Assembly: GCF_001886815.1 (NCBI RefSeq)
Contig: NZ_CP018099.1
Location: 4,524,501 to 4,588,500 of the forward strand
Source: Caldithrix abyssi DSM 13497
GTDB lineage: Bacteria > Calditrichota > Calditrichia > Calditrichales > Calditrichaceae
Length of the DNA stretch: 64,000 nt
Direction: 5' to 3'
This document shows, in pieces, positions 1 through 9,410 of the stretch; the stretch's first letter is position 1, and each line of letters begins with the position of its first letter. Under the pieces are notes generated by a model. It was not told the origin of the DNA, ran no database searches, and saw only the letters and a list, made by a program, of their open reading frames with translations. The position numbers were made by a program, and so were the translations under genes.

Positions 1-111
1 ATCCTCCGGATGGTCGGTATCTACGCCAAAAAACTTTGCCGTCTGCTGATTGAACTTAACGTCCACCAATACGCGCCCCAGATCAAAAATAATAGCTTTT
101 ATCTCTGCCAT
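1..111 (-). CDS. HAD-superfamily hydrolase, N-terminal fragment (runs off left edge)
   Basis: Only the first 37 codons lie in the window; the gene reads leftward and continues beyond base 1. The start ATG is the complement of 109-111, preceded by a purine-rich GGAAGGGAAG ribosome-binding site. The N-terminus contains IIFDLGRVLVDV, which matches HAD motif I (hydrophobic strand, then DxG) with the nucleophilic Asp at about residue 10. In this class that residue forms a phospho-aspartate intermediate, typically in small-molecule phosphatases. The following NQQTAKFFGVD looks like the start of a helical cap, as in the YihX/epoxide-hydrolase-like branch. Substrate cannot be judged from this fragment. 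Confidence 0.7.
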   Translation of the reverse strand, partial: MAEIKAIIFDLGRVLVDVKFNQQTAKFFGVDTDHPED

Positions 112-317
112 TTCTTCCCTTCCTTTTAGTAAAAGTCGTAATCTATAAAGATTAGAAATTTGTTTCAATTAAAACAGAAAAATTTAAACGTGGTGCTGAA
201 AATAATCTGGCTTTTTCAGGGGCAACCTATTATTTAAAAGGTGTTTTTAATGCAAAAAAAAAGCAGCCGCTTATTAGTGTAAAAAAGTCTCTATCCTTTC
301 CCCAAAAGGCGAACGTT

Positions 318-710
318 TTATCTTTTAATATGAATTTTGACCTGAACGTATTTACCTTTCTCATGGATAAAATCTAATTTAGCCGAATAGGTATCGAGAA
401 CGGCTTGTAAGTTGGCGCTAAACGGTGGAGGCTCCGAAATTGTTGTGTAAACAAGGAAAGAATACAAATATTTATCATGCATTAGATCCAGGCTGATTTC
501 AATCGGATGATCGGATAATTGTTTTAAGTAGTTCAGAACGTAATTAATGACTTTGATTAACGGCCTGATATCCGCTGTTTCTAAAAAGCAACCTTCATCA
601 AGGATTAAATTGGCCTGAATCTTTTTTTCATCAACAATAAAGCGAATCAGTTGTTTAAGATCCACTGGATTTTGAAAGTGCATCTTTCCCCCCGGGATTA
701 AATGGCACAT
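318..710 (-). CDS. small protein resembling a decayed histidine-kinase ATPase domain
   Basis: A 130-residue soluble protein 52 bases downstream of the large sensor gene and on the same strand, so probably cotranscribed. The start is uncertain. The ATG at 710 has no clear ribosome-binding site, while an ATG at 683 (MHFQNPVDLKQLI) follows a GGGGGGAAAG stretch. A mixed alpha/beta pattern is visible: a helix-strand N-terminus, a long helix (about 45-65), then three strands ending in YVQVKIHIKR. Order and spacing resemble a GHKL ATPase fold (N-box helix, sheet, final strand), but no N, G1 or G2 box is present, so it probably does not bind ATP. The same decay is seen in the C-terminus of its neighbour, which suggests a paired signalling role. 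No specific family is recognised. Confidence 0.5.
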   Translation of the reverse strand: MCHLIPGGKMHFQNPVDLKQLIRFIVDEKKIQANLILDEGCFLETADIRPLIKVINYVLNYLKQLSDHPIEISLDLMHDKYLYSFLVYTTISEPPPFSANLQAVLDTYSAKLDFIHEKGKYVQVKIHIKR

Positions 711-762
711 TTCTAAAATATTGAAAAAACCGGTAAGATAAAAATCTTTTTTAAAAAATTAT

Positions 763-3126
763 TCATTTAATGATGATTGAAAATTGACATCCCTCCTCAG
801 GTATGGATTCAATCGATATTTCAGCGTCCATCATTTTTGCCAGTTTTTTCAGAATTAAAACATCAAGATAGCTTGTATTTTCCAGATTGGCGGGGAAACT
901 CACGTCCTTTCGTATCAGATTCATTTCTCTTTCCGAAAAACCCTGGCTGTTATCCTTAAAGATAATTATGCTTCGATTGTTATCCGCAACGGAGGTAATT
1001 CTGATGAGATGGTTGCGGTCTTGATGTTTATGAATAATGCTTAGCTTAAACAAAATTTCCAGCGTCTTCAGCAGCAGATTCTCATCGGTATGAATGACGT
1101 TGTTCTCGATGTGCGTTAATACCTGCACTTTATTTTCGCTGATGACTGATTGAAGCTGTTGCGTAATCTTGCGAATCAAATCATCTACTTGCACCTCCTG
1201 GCGGGCGATTCTTTCCACCTCAGTAGCAAAATATTCGTTAAAAAAGTAGAGTGAATTCAATAAGTTTTTATGAATTTGGGAAAAGTAGGAAAAGAAGGTG
1301 TCGTTTTCGATCAATTCTTTTTTCTCCCACAACGAACGGCAATAGCCATTTATTATGGGGAGCAAATGGTCCCGAAGAATTGAAATTTCTTCTTTGTACA
1401 GTTCAATGGTTTTTAGCTGTTCTCTGATGACTTCAGCGGAGCGTTTTAACCGAAGCTCAATATCTTTTTGTTCGGTAATGTCCTCGATGTGCATAATAAT
1501 TGAATCAGGCGCAACATAGGCTAATTTAATGGACAAATAGCCGGTTTGATTTCCAGAAATGTTAATTTCCAGTTGCGTTTCCAGAGATATCTCATTCGAA
1601 TAGCATTCTTCCAGCAGTTCCGTTAATTGAGGGATAAAGTGATAAATGGCGCTACTGCTTTTGCCCAGGAACTCATTGATACGCCCAAAAGAAGAAGCCA
1701 GTGCCATGTCATTATAATCAACCAGAACAAATTCATTACCCTGTTTTTGCCAGATCAGAGTTGGCAGGGGCAAACTTTCGAATTGAGCCCTTAAACGCGC
1801 TTCGTTTTTTTTGAGCTCGCTCATCTGGTACAGACGATCGTTTCCCAGGCTAATGATCTTTTCCTGCAGTTCCTGAACTATTCTCTTTTGTTTCAGGGTA
1901 AAAGCCAATTTTTTGCCAATGATTTTTAATAACTTTTCCCTATTCTCCTCCAGAACCACGGGCTCTTCGAAAAGGAAGCTCATCGAACCGACCACTCTGT
2001 TTTCAAAATGGAGGGGTACAATAAAACCGGATTTTAATCCCAGTTTTAAAATGGTGTTAATAATGAATAGTTTTTCTTTATAAATTGATATGTCATCCAA
2101 ATAAACCACCTTGCCGCTTTTTACCTGTTCAAGATTGATCAGACTTTTTAGAGGGATGACTTTTTCTGATCGGTAAAGGATTTGATTTTTAAGTTTCACG
2201 GCAACGATTTCGGCAGTCTCTCTTTCAAAATCATAAAAGACAACAATACTGCCTTTAAACGGCAGTATTTCTTTTATTTTAAGTAATATTTGATCGCAAA
2301 TTTGTTCTTCTGTTTGACGTTTCTGCAAAATCTCGTCTACATCCAGTAAGGAATTTAAGAGAAATTCGGATTCTTCTAATTTCTTTTCAATATTATGTCT
2401 TAAGGTAATATCAATACCAACTGCCCAGCTATTCCAGCCGGGGACTTCATAGATATCGGACAGATTACTCCAGGCAATGATTTTTTCTCTGCCGTCTTTG
2501 GTGGTCAGCTTTACTTCCCAATTACGAAAGTGATTTCCCCGCCGTGCGTATTCCCTGAGTAATGTCTCACGGTATGAGGCGTCCGGATATAAAATTTCCA
2601 ACGCTTTGGGATTGTTGATCATTTCCGAAGCCGAATAGCCGGTCACCTTCTCGCATTCTTTGTTCCAGAAGATAAAGTTGTTATTATTATCAAAGGCATC
2701 GACCATTACCGGCATATTTTGCACGATTAACTTAAACCGATCCTGGTCAACCCGTTCTCGTATCTTTTTAGAATGCTTTATTTTTGCGCTTAAAATTTCC
2801 GGCAACCGTTCTAAAAGCGAGAAAGCGTAAAATTCACAATTGCCAGAATGGCGCACGATGAAGTCGCTCAGATTTTCACTGGGGTCATAAAACACGACGA
2901 ATAAATAGTAGTAAGCGTTTAAATCCTGAAAATGGTCATGTTTGGCGAGTCTTTTTATTTCTTCTATATCGGTGGCAATAACCAATGGTTTGGTTTTATC
3001 TTCTTTAAAAATTTGATTAATTTCAGAAAACGTTTTTACGCCAATTTCTTTCAAATCAGCGATTTTCTTTTTTAGTTCCTTATATCCTTTTAATCTTTCA
3101 GAAATTAAAGCATTAAATTCTACCAT
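763..3126 (-). CDS. PAS-GAF-PAS sensor protein with degenerate histidine kinase core
   Basis: A 787-residue cytoplasmic sensor with no membrane segment. Order: an N-terminal helical/alpha-beta region (1-125); a PAS domain (about 130-245, with FIFWNKECEKVTGYSASEM and the PAC-like WAVGIDITLR); a GAF domain (about 255-415); a second PAS domain (about 440-555, ending HIEDITEQKDIELRLKRS); and a kinase-like C-terminus (about 575-787). The C-terminus has RDHLLPIINGY where an H-box (HELRTPLN) would be and KDNSQGF where the G1 box would be. The N-box Asn and the GLGL G2 box are missing (ETLEILFKLS and SYLDVLILKKL stand there). It therefore looks like a pseudokinase or a kinase with a diverged ATP site. 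The start ATG at 3126 has an AGGTGA ribosome-binding site. Ligand and partner are unknown; the small downstream protein is the obvious candidate partner. Confidence 0.75.
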   Translation of the reverse strand: MVEFNALISERLKGYKELKKKIADLKEIGVKTFSEINQIFKEDKTKPLVIATDIEEIKRLAKHDHFQDLNAYYYLFVVFYDPSENLSDFIVRHSGNCEFYAFSLLERLPEILSAKIKHSKKIRERVDQDRFKLIVQNMPVMVDAFDNNNNFIFWNKECEKVTGYSASEMINNPKALEILYPDASYRETLLREYARRGNHFRNWEVKLTTKDGREKIIAWSNLSDIYEVPGWNSWAVGIDITLRHNIEKKLEESEFLLNSLLDVDEILQKRQTEEQICDQILLKIKEILPFKGSIVVFYDFERETAEIVAVKLKNQILYRSEKVIPLKSLINLEQVKSGKVVYLDDISIYKEKLFIINTILKLGLKSGFIVPLHFENRVVGSMSFLFEEPVVLEENREKLLKIIGKKLAFTLKQKRIVQELQEKIISLGNDRLYQMSELKKNEARLRAQFESLPLPTLIWQKQGNEFVLVDYNDMALASSFGRINEFLGKSSSAIYHFIPQLTELLEECYSNEISLETQLEINISGNQTGYLSIKLAYVAPDSIIMHIEDITEQKDIELRLKRSAEVIREQLKTIELYKEEISILRDHLLPIINGYCRSLWEKKELIENDTFFSYFSQIHKNLLNSLYFFNEYFATEVERIARQEVQVDDLIRKITQQLQSVISENKVQVLTHIENNVIHTDENLLLKTLEILFKLSIIHKHQDRNHLIRITSVADNNRSIIIFKDNSQGFSEREMNLIRKDVSFPANLENTSYLDVLILKKLAKMMDAEISIESIPEEGCQFSIIIK

Positions 3127-3801
3127 GGAAATTCACCTGAGATTCGTCACTGTTAATTACGACCACGCACTCAATTTAATTTAAGTTGATTGCCCGGTGT
3201 TCACAAAACTTTTTTAGTAGGAAAAGAGAAAAAGGTTGAATGGTGACTTAAGAAATAACAGGTACAGGCGCAGAAGTATCATTTTAAAAACCGTTTGTCT
3301 GGTTAAAAAAATAATTAATCACATCCCATCTTGAACACTAAAACGACTTAAGTTGTTTAAAAACAATACATCGTTCTTTTTTATTACCACTACAATATTT
3401 AAATTCTTATCTTTTTCCTACCTAATAGCCTGGGCTTGATCTTCAATGCCTGCGCCATTAAATAACGGATCGCTTCCGGTTCGGTCGTATCTCTTATGCC
3501 CAAAAAATCTCTTTTCTGACCTTCTCCCCGCTAATCTCAATTACGTAGCCATCCCGATGCTTAACAAGAATAGCACAAAATTAGCAGTTTTTAGTTGCCT
3601 GCACTCCCTTTCCCCTGCTACATCACTTTTCACTGCGTTGAAACATTGTTGTTTGCACATTTTAGTCTGCCTTTATTTCATCGCAGCCCTTGGCCTCTTG
3701 CGAAACACATACCTCTGTGGAATTTCGTATTTCAAACCGCAACTTTTTGCAACATTTAATCTCCTTTTTCGTTATTTTCCAGAAAACAACAGGAAACGGT
3801 T
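3127..3801. other. intergenic region, 675 bp, no gene recognised
   Basis: Divergent spacer between the minus-strand sensor gene and the plus-strand TPR gene. The left two thirds (about 3160-3420) are AT-rich and should hold promoters for both directions. An open frame on the plus strand at 3446-3805 has no homologue I recognise, no ribosome-binding site, and a low-complexity Leu/Cys-rich composition, so I do not call it a gene. Confidence 0.5.
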
Positions 3802-4737
3802 ATGAAATATCTATTTTTTTTCTTTTGGCTATTCACTGCGCTGCTCGTCGCCCAGACGCCTTACTTAAAACAGGTGGAGCACCTTATTCACCAACACCAA
3901 TTCGATCAGGCGCTTGAACTGTTAAAAGCCCATCAAACAGATCCGGAAGCGCTTTATTACCAGAGCGTTATTCATCTGGTGCGCGGCAATATCAACCGGG
4001 CAATTGAACTGGCAGAAAAAGGCCTGGCAAAGGCGCAGGATAAGGATCGCTTTTACGAATGGCTGGGAGATATTTACTCGGTCAAAGCGCAAACCGCTAA
4101 CATTTTCTCCGCAATGCTAACCGCCGCGAACATCAAAAAGAACTGGCAAAAGGCCATCGAGTTTAATCCCGACAATCTAAAGGCTAAAGAAAAACTGTTC
4201 ATGTTTTATCTGATGGCGCCGCAAATGGCCGGCGGCGACCAGGAGCAGGCTTTGAAACTGGCAAAAGAGGTCGCCCAAAAAGACACCCTGCGCGGCCGAC
4301 TGCTGATGGCACGCTATTACCAAAAACAAAAAGATGTAAAGCGGGCCGAAGAAACCTACTTAAGCGCCTTCAACCAGGCGCCGGATAGTATCCATGTTTT
4401 ACGCGAACTGGCCTCGTTTTATATGAAGCAAAAACAATTTGAAAAAGCCAGAAAATACGTTCGGAAAATACTTGAATTAAAACCGCAGCAGGCAGAAAGT
4501 TACGATTTTTTCGGCGATTTTTATCTGCAGCAGGACAAACTGGACTCGGCGCTGACACAATACGAAAAAGCCATAGAGATCGATCCGTTCCTGTACCGCA
4601 TTCAATTCAAAAAGGCAAAAGTGTTGGCTCGACTTGGCCGCAAAAACGAAGCCAGAGCCATCGCACAAAAATTGCTGAACGAAGAAGTCTTTTTTACCAT
4701 GAAAAGACAACTCAAGAAATTTATTGATGAACTTTAA
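3802..4737 (+). CDS. exported tetratricopeptide-repeat (TPR) protein
   Basis: 311 residues. A signal peptide (MKYLFFFFWLFTALLVAQ, cleavage likely before TPYLKQ) is followed by TPR-type helical pairs almost to the C-terminus. Clear TPR signatures include the 34-residue unit around FEKARKYVRKILELKPQQAESYDFFGDFYLQQDK (given only as its region, about 217-250) and the next one with LDSALTQYEKAIEIDP. TPR superhelices bind protein partners, so this is probably a periplasmic scaffold; no catalytic motif is visible. An insertion rich in Met/Gln around residues 95-140 resembles the proteins annotated as TRAP-T-associated TPR family. A purine-rich GGAAAC site precedes the start. It stands alone between divergent and convergent neighbours. 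Confidence 0.8.
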   Translation: MKYLFFFFWLFTALLVAQTPYLKQVEHLIHQHQFDQALELLKAHQTDPEALYYQSVIHLVRGNINRAIELAEKGLAKAQDKDRFYEWLGDIYSVKAQTANIFSAMLTAANIKKNWQKAIEFNPDNLKAKEKLFMFYLMAPQMAGGDQEQALKLAKEVAQKDTLRGRLLMARYYQKQKDVKRAEETYLSAFNQAPDSIHVLRELASFYMKQKQFEKARKYVRKILELKPQQAESYDFFGDFYLQQDKLDSALTQYEKAIEIDPFLYRIQFKKAKVLARLGRKNEARAIAQKLLNEEVFFTMKRQLKKFIDEL

Positions 4738-4784
4738 AACGAAAAATCGATCAGTTCGCTCCAGGGCGGCACAATTTACGCCCT

Positions 4785-7700
4785 TTAATACTCTTCCCAG
4801 CTTTTGATCTGGATGTTTTCCATTCCCCCGTTTTGCAGGGATTCGATAAACCGCATGGCAATTTGACGATTGGTAATCAGCATTTTATTGAAATCCACCG
4901 CTGCACGGCGAATCAAATAGCCGTTGGTCAGCTCTTCCTTCTGGAAATTCTTAGGGATATTAATGACCAGATCGATTTTGCCATCTTTGATGTAGTCAAT
5001 AGCATTTGGTTTTTTGTCTTCCAGCGGCCAGTGCAGGCGCGTAACTTTTAAACCGTTTTCTCTTAAAAATTTAGCCGTTCCGCCGGTGGCGTACAGTTTA
5101 ACGCCCATGGCGCTCAGTTGACGCACAGGCTCCAATAATTCTGCCTTTGATGTAATGGTACCGGTGGAGAGCAAAACGCTTTTAATGGGCAGCCGAAAGC
5201 CCACGGCCTGCATGGCTTTTAAGAACGCCTCATTAAAATCATCGCCCAGGCAGGCCACTTCGCCGGTGGAAGTCATTTCTACGCCCAGAGCAGGGTCGGC
5301 GCCTTCGAGACGCGTAAAAGAAAACTGCGGGGCCTTAACGCCCACATAATTCAGCTCAAACAACGAGCGATCCGGCTTTTCCACCGGCGCGCCGACCATC
5401 ACACGCGTAGCCAGATCGATTAAATTGTATTTTAAAATTTTAGAGACAAACGGAAAACTGCGCGAAGCCCGCAAATTACATTCGATAACCTTAACCTCAT
5501 TGTCCCGCGCTAAAAACTGAATGTTAAAAGGCCCGTGGATGTTTAAAGCGCCGGCAATTTGTGCGGCCACCTGTCGAACCTTGCGAATGGTTTCCAGATA
5601 CAGGCGCTGCGGCGGAAACACCAGGGTGGCGTCGCCGGAATGCACGCCGGCATTTTCCACGTGTTCCGAAATGGCATAGGCCACCATTTCACCGTTGCGC
5701 GCCACCGCATCGATTTCAATCTCTTTGGCGTTGATTAAAAATTTTGAAATCACCGTCGGATGCTCCGGCGAAAGGTTGACGGCTTTTTGCAGATAGGCCT
5801 TCAACTCGTCGTCGTTAGAAGCCACGGCCATGGCCGCGCCGCTTAAAACATACGAAGGGCGCACCAGTACCGGGTAGCCCACCTGCTGAGCAAAGGCCAT
5901 GGCCTCTTTTAAAGAAGTCAACTCTTTCCACAGGGGCTGGTCGATTTTTAAACGATCCAGAAGGGCTGAAAATTTGTGGCGATTCTCGGCGTTGTCGATA
6001 TCCCGCGCCTTCGTTCCCAGGATCGGGATACCGGCTTCTTCCAGCGCTGTTGCCAGATTATTGGGGATTTGTCCGCCCACGGAGATAATGACGCCTTTGA
6101 GTTTTAGCTTGCGGAAAACTTCCACAACGGTTTCCAGCGAAATCTCGTCAAAAATCAACATGTCCGACTGGTCATAGTCCGTACTGACCGTTTCCGGATT
6201 GTAGTTGAGCATCACGGTTTTGTAGCCCAGTTTTTTGAGGGTTTCCCCGGCATTAACGGCGCACCAGTCAAACTCCACCGAGCTGCCGATGCGGTAAGAG
6301 CCGGAGCCCAGGATGAGGATGCCCTGCCCACCGTCTTCAAAACCTTTCACATCGTCTTCCATGGCGTTGTAACTGAGGTACAGGTAATTGGTCTGCGCTG
6401 GATATTCGCCGGCCATGGTGTCGATCTGCCGGATGTAAGGCACCAGTCCGGCGCGCATCCGCCAGTTGCGCACGTCATCTTCCGAAACGCGGCACAGGCG
6501 CGCAATCTGTAAATCCGAAAAGCCGGCTTGCTTGGCGCGCCGCAAAAGCGGCGCCGGCGGCTGATGCTCATTAAAAAGGGAGAGTTCACGGGCAATTTGC
6601 GCCACCTTTTGCAGTTTAAACAAAAACCAGCGATCGATGCGCGAAAGCTGGTGCACCTCATCGACGGTAAAGCCCAGATCATAAGCCTGCATGATGGCAA
6701 AAATACGTTCTTCGGTGGGCGCCCGCAATTCGTCGGTTACGTCTTCAAACTTAAAGTTCTCATTGCCGGTCAATCCCAGCGCGCCAATCTCCAACATGCG
6801 CAAGCCTTTTTGCAAGGCTTCCTCAAAATGGCGGCCAATGGCCATGATTTCGCCCACAGACTTCATGCCCGAGCCGATTTTGCGCGAGACCAGACGAAAC
6901 TTCTTTAAATCCCAGCGCGGAAGTTTAACCACCACATAGTCCAGCGCCGGCTCAAAAAAGGCCGACGTACTCTTTGTAACCGCATTGCGTAATTCTGGCA
7001 GGGTGTAGCCCAGCGCCAGCTTTGCCGCCACAAAGGCCAGCGGATAGCCAGTCGCTTTGGAGGCCAGCGCCGAGCTGCGTGAAAGCCGGGCGTTGACCTC
7101 AATAACGCGATAATCGGATGTCTCCGGATTTAAAGCGTATTGAATGTTGCATTCGCCCACAATCTTTAGATGACGAATCACCTTAATGGCGATTTCGCGC
7201 AGGTGATGGTATTCGTCGTTGCTTAAAGTTTGACTGGGCGCCACCACAATGCTTTCGCCGGTGTGGATGCCCATAGGGTCAAAATTTTCCATATTACAAA
7301 CGGTGATGCAGTTGTCTTCCCGATCGCGCACCACTTCGTATTCGATCTCTTTCCAGCCGTGTAGATATTCTTCAACCAAAATCTGCGGCGCCAGACTCAG
7401 AGCGCGCGTGGCTTTTTCTATCAACTGTTGTTCATTGTCACAATAGCCGGAGCCCAGACCGCCCAGAGCATAGGCCACGCGAATCATAACCGGGTAGCCG
7501 ATCTTTTCGGCCACTTTAACCGCCTGCTTCACCGTGGTGGCCACATCGCTGCGCGCGGTTTTTACATCGATTTCTGCCAGACGCCGGATAAATTGCTGCC
7601 GGTCTTCCGTATCGATGATCGTTTGCGGGCGAGTGCCCAGAACTTCCACATCGTATTTCTGCAATACCCCCTGCCGAAAGAGCGTAAGCCCCGTATTCAG

Positions 7701-7982
7701 CGCCGTCTGTCCGCCAAAGCTCAGCAATATGCCTTCCGGACGCTCTTTAGCAATCACCTGCTCCACGTATTCCGGCGTGACGGGCAAAAAATAAATTCGA
7801 TCCGCCAGATCTTCTGAAGTTTGAATAGTGGCAATATTGGGATTAACCAGTATGGTGTAAACGCCTTCTTCTTTTAAGGCTTTAATGGCCTGACTGCCGG
7901 AATAATCGAACTCCCCGGCTTCGCCGATTTTTAAAGCGGCAGATCCTAAAATCAACACTTTTTTGTAATGACTTTTGGTCAC
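4785..7982 (-). CDS. carB: carbamoyl-phosphate synthase large subunit
   Basis: 1065 residues, full length for CarB. It makes carbamoyl phosphate from bicarbonate, two ATP and the ammonia channelled from CarA, feeding pyrimidine and arginine synthesis. Two homologous ATP-grasp halves are visible: the first starts ILGSAALKIGEAGEFDYSG and contains EVNARLSRSSALASKATGYP, the second starts LGSGSYRIGSSVEFDWCAV and contains ECNLRASRSFPFVSK. An MGS-like allosteric domain occupies about 930-1065 (LYATGGTAKFLRENG). The wording of both halves is closer to Bacteroidetes CarB and to eukaryotic CAD/CPS than to E. coli CarB. The start is a GTG at 7982 behind AAGGAG. It lies 22 bases downstream of carA, so the two form one operon. 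Confidence 0.95.
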   Translation of the reverse strand: MTKSHYKKVLILGSAALKIGEAGEFDYSGSQAIKALKEEGVYTILVNPNIATIQTSEDLADRIYFLPVTPEYVEQVIAKERPEGILLSFGGQTALNTGLTLFRQGVLQKYDVEVLGTRPQTIIDTEDRQQFIRRLAEIDVKTARSDVATTVKQAVKVAEKIGYPVMIRVAYALGGLGSGYCDNEQQLIEKATRALSLAPQILVEEYLHGWKEIEYEVVRDREDNCITVCNMENFDPMGIHTGESIVVAPSQTLSNDEYHHLREIAIKVIRHLKIVGECNIQYALNPETSDYRVIEVNARLSRSSALASKATGYPLAFVAAKLALGYTLPELRNAVTKSTSAFFEPALDYVVVKLPRWDLKKFRLVSRKIGSGMKSVGEIMAIGRHFEEALQKGLRMLEIGALGLTGNENFKFEDVTDELRAPTEERIFAIMQAYDLGFTVDEVHQLSRIDRWFLFKLQKVAQIARELSLFNEHQPPAPLLRRAKQAGFSDLQIARLCRVSEDDVRNWRMRAGLVPYIRQIDTMAGEYPAQTNYLYLSYNAMEDDVKGFEDGGQGILILGSGSYRIGSSVEFDWCAVNAGETLKKLGYKTVMLNYNPETVSTDYDQSDMLIFDEISLETVVEVFRKLKLKGVIISVGGQIPNNLATALEEAGIPILGTKARDIDNAENRHKFSALLDRLKIDQPLWKELTSLKEAMAFAQQVGYPVLVRPSYVLSGAAMAVASNDDELKAYLQKAVNLSPEHPTVISKFLINAKEIEIDAVARNGEMVAYAISEHVENAGVHSGDATLVFPPQRLYLETIRKVRQVAAQIAGALNIHGPFNIQFLARDNEVKVIECNLRASRSFPFVSKILKYNLIDLATRVMVGAPVEKPDRSLFELNYVGVKAPQFSFTRLEGADPALGVEMTSTGEVACLGDDFNEAFLKAMQAVGFRLPIKSVLLSTGTITSKAELLEPVRQLSAMGVKLYATGGTAKFLRENGLKVTRLHWPLEDKKPNAIDYIKDGKIDLVINIPKNFQKEELTNGYLIRRAAVDFNKMLITNRQIAMRFIESLQNGGMENIQIKSWEEY

Positions 7983-8004
7983 TTTTTTTGCGCTCCTTTT
8001 ACCG

Positions 8005-9081
8005 TCAACTTTTAATGATCTCCATGAACTGATCGAACAAAAACCGCGTATCGGTGGGGCCGGGCGAGGCTTCCGGATGAAACTGCGTGCTCATAAAACG
8101 TCCGGAATGGTGAATAAGCCCTTCGCTGGTTTGATCGTTTAAATTGGTAAAAAACGGTTGCCAGTCCTCTGGGATGGTGCTTTGGTCCACGGCGTAACCG
8201 TGGTTTTGCGAAGTGATGTAAGCGCGATTGGTCTGGCAATTGATCACCGGTTGATTTTGACCGCGATGACCGTATTTCATTTTGTAGGTTTTAGCGCCAA
8301 TGGCCAGCGCCATGATCTGATGCCCCAGGCAGATGCCAAAGGTCGGCACGCCTTTGGTCAAAACTTTTTGCGTGTGCTCGATGGTTTCAACGCACAAAGC
8401 GGGATCCCCAGGGCCGCTGGAAAGCAAAACGCCGTCGGTCTTTTCTTCCTCCACAGGATAATTCCAGGGCACACGCAAGATTTGTACATCGCGTTGCAGC
8501 AACTCTTCCATAATACTGTGCTTGCACCCGCAATCAACCAGGGTAATGCGCGTTTTGCCGCGACCCATTAACTGCGGCTTTTCGATGCTGACCTTTTGCA
8601 CCAGATTTTCCTGGTTCGGATCGTAAAAATCGATCTCCTGATCGCCGATTACCAGCTTGGCCAGCATAACCCCTTTTTCTCGGATGCGCCTGGTTAAGGC
8701 GCGCGTGTCAATTCCGGAAATGGCGGGAATTTTTTGATTATACAACCACTGCGCCAGACTGGTTTTGGCCTGCCAGTGCGAATAATCCAGCGAATAATCA
8801 TCCACCACCAGAGCCGAGATCATGCCTTTGGGAGCCTCGTACCATTTGAACAAATCCTGCTCCGTTTCTGCCGGCGGCATGCCGTAATTGCCAATTAACG
8901 GAAAGGTCAAAACCAGAATTTGCCCGAAATAAGAGGGGTCCGTTAATGCCTCCGGATAGCCGGTCATACCTGTGTTAAAAACGATTTCGCCGGCGGTGGA
9001 CTGCGGATAACCGAATGAAACGCCGTAAAAAACGCTGCCGTCTTCTAAAATCAAGCGGGCGACTGTTTGCGATTCTACCAT
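8005..9081 (-). CDS. carA: carbamoyl-phosphate synthase small (glutaminase) subunit
   Basis: 358 residues. It hydrolyses glutamine and passes ammonia to CarB. The N-terminal CPSase domain begins ARLILEDGSVFYGVSFG and contains FNTGMTGYPEALTDPSY. The C-terminal class I glutamine amidotransferase domain has the catalytic Cys in FGICLGHQIMALA and the His/Glu pair in TQFHPEASPGP. Sequence style again matches the Bacteroidetes/eukaryote branch (LTFPLIGNYGMP). First gene of carAB; its promoter should lie in 9082-9169, just before the MITE-like insertion described separately. The ribosome-binding site before the ATG at 9081 is weak. Confidence 0.95.
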   Translation of the reverse strand: MVESQTVARLILEDGSVFYGVSFGYPQSTAGEIVFNTGMTGYPEALTDPSYFGQILVLTFPLIGNYGMPPAETEQDLFKWYEAPKGMISALVVDDYSLDYSHWQAKTSLAQWLYNQKIPAISGIDTRALTRRIREKGVMLAKLVIGDQEIDFYDPNQENLVQKVSIEKPQLMGRGKTRITLVDCGCKHSIMEELLQRDVQILRVPWNYPVEEEKTDGVLLSSGPGDPALCVETIEHTQKVLTKGVPTFGICLGHQIMALAIGAKTYKMKYGHRGQNQPVINCQTNRAYITSQNHGYAVDQSTIPEDWQPFFTNLNDQTSEGLIHHSGRFMSTQFHPEASPGPTDTRFLFDQFMEIIKS

Positions 9082-9155
9082 GAAAGATTTTCTCTTTTTT
9101 TGATGTCCGTATTTTGGGATTGTAGTTTAAATAATTATGCAAAATAATGCAAGAT

Positions 9156-9410
9156 TTTTATTCTACTAACTGAATGTCCCCCAAATTTTTAAGTTTACAA
9201 TATTTTTTCTAAGATCATTTTTACAACTCACCCCCTAATCTCATAATTGCTACCACGTTAGGTATGCTGTTGTCCCCCTCTCTTCGACGAAGAGAGGGGG
9301 ATTAAGGGGGTGAGTTTTTCATACATTCAGCTAATGTATTCCCTTAAATATCAATCTATTATAAGGTCTTTGTTTGAAATTTTGGGGGACATTCAGTTTT
9401 ATTCTACTAA
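9156..9410. mobile_element. MITE-like element (227 bp) with 16-bp terminal inverted repeats and 14-bp target duplication
   Basis: The element itself is 9170-9396. Its ends are perfect 16-bp inverted repeats, CTGAATGTCCCCCAAA at 9170-9185 and the complement at 9381-9396. It is flanked by an identical 14-bp direct repeat, TTTTATTCTACTAA, at 9156-9169 and 9397-9410, as expected for a target-site duplication. No coding capacity. Inside are nested palindromes: ACTCACCCCCT(T)AATC at about 9226-9240 and 9300-9315, enclosing a perfect 13-bp stem CCCCCTCTCTTCG with one-base loop at 9274-9300. It sits about 90 bases upstream of carA. The transposase that moves it is not in the window. Confidence 0.85.

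Noticed and set aside
3446-3805. 119-codon open frame upstream of the TPR gene.
   Set aside because: No ribosome-binding site, odd Leu/Cys/His composition, no motif, and it overlaps the start of a clear gene.
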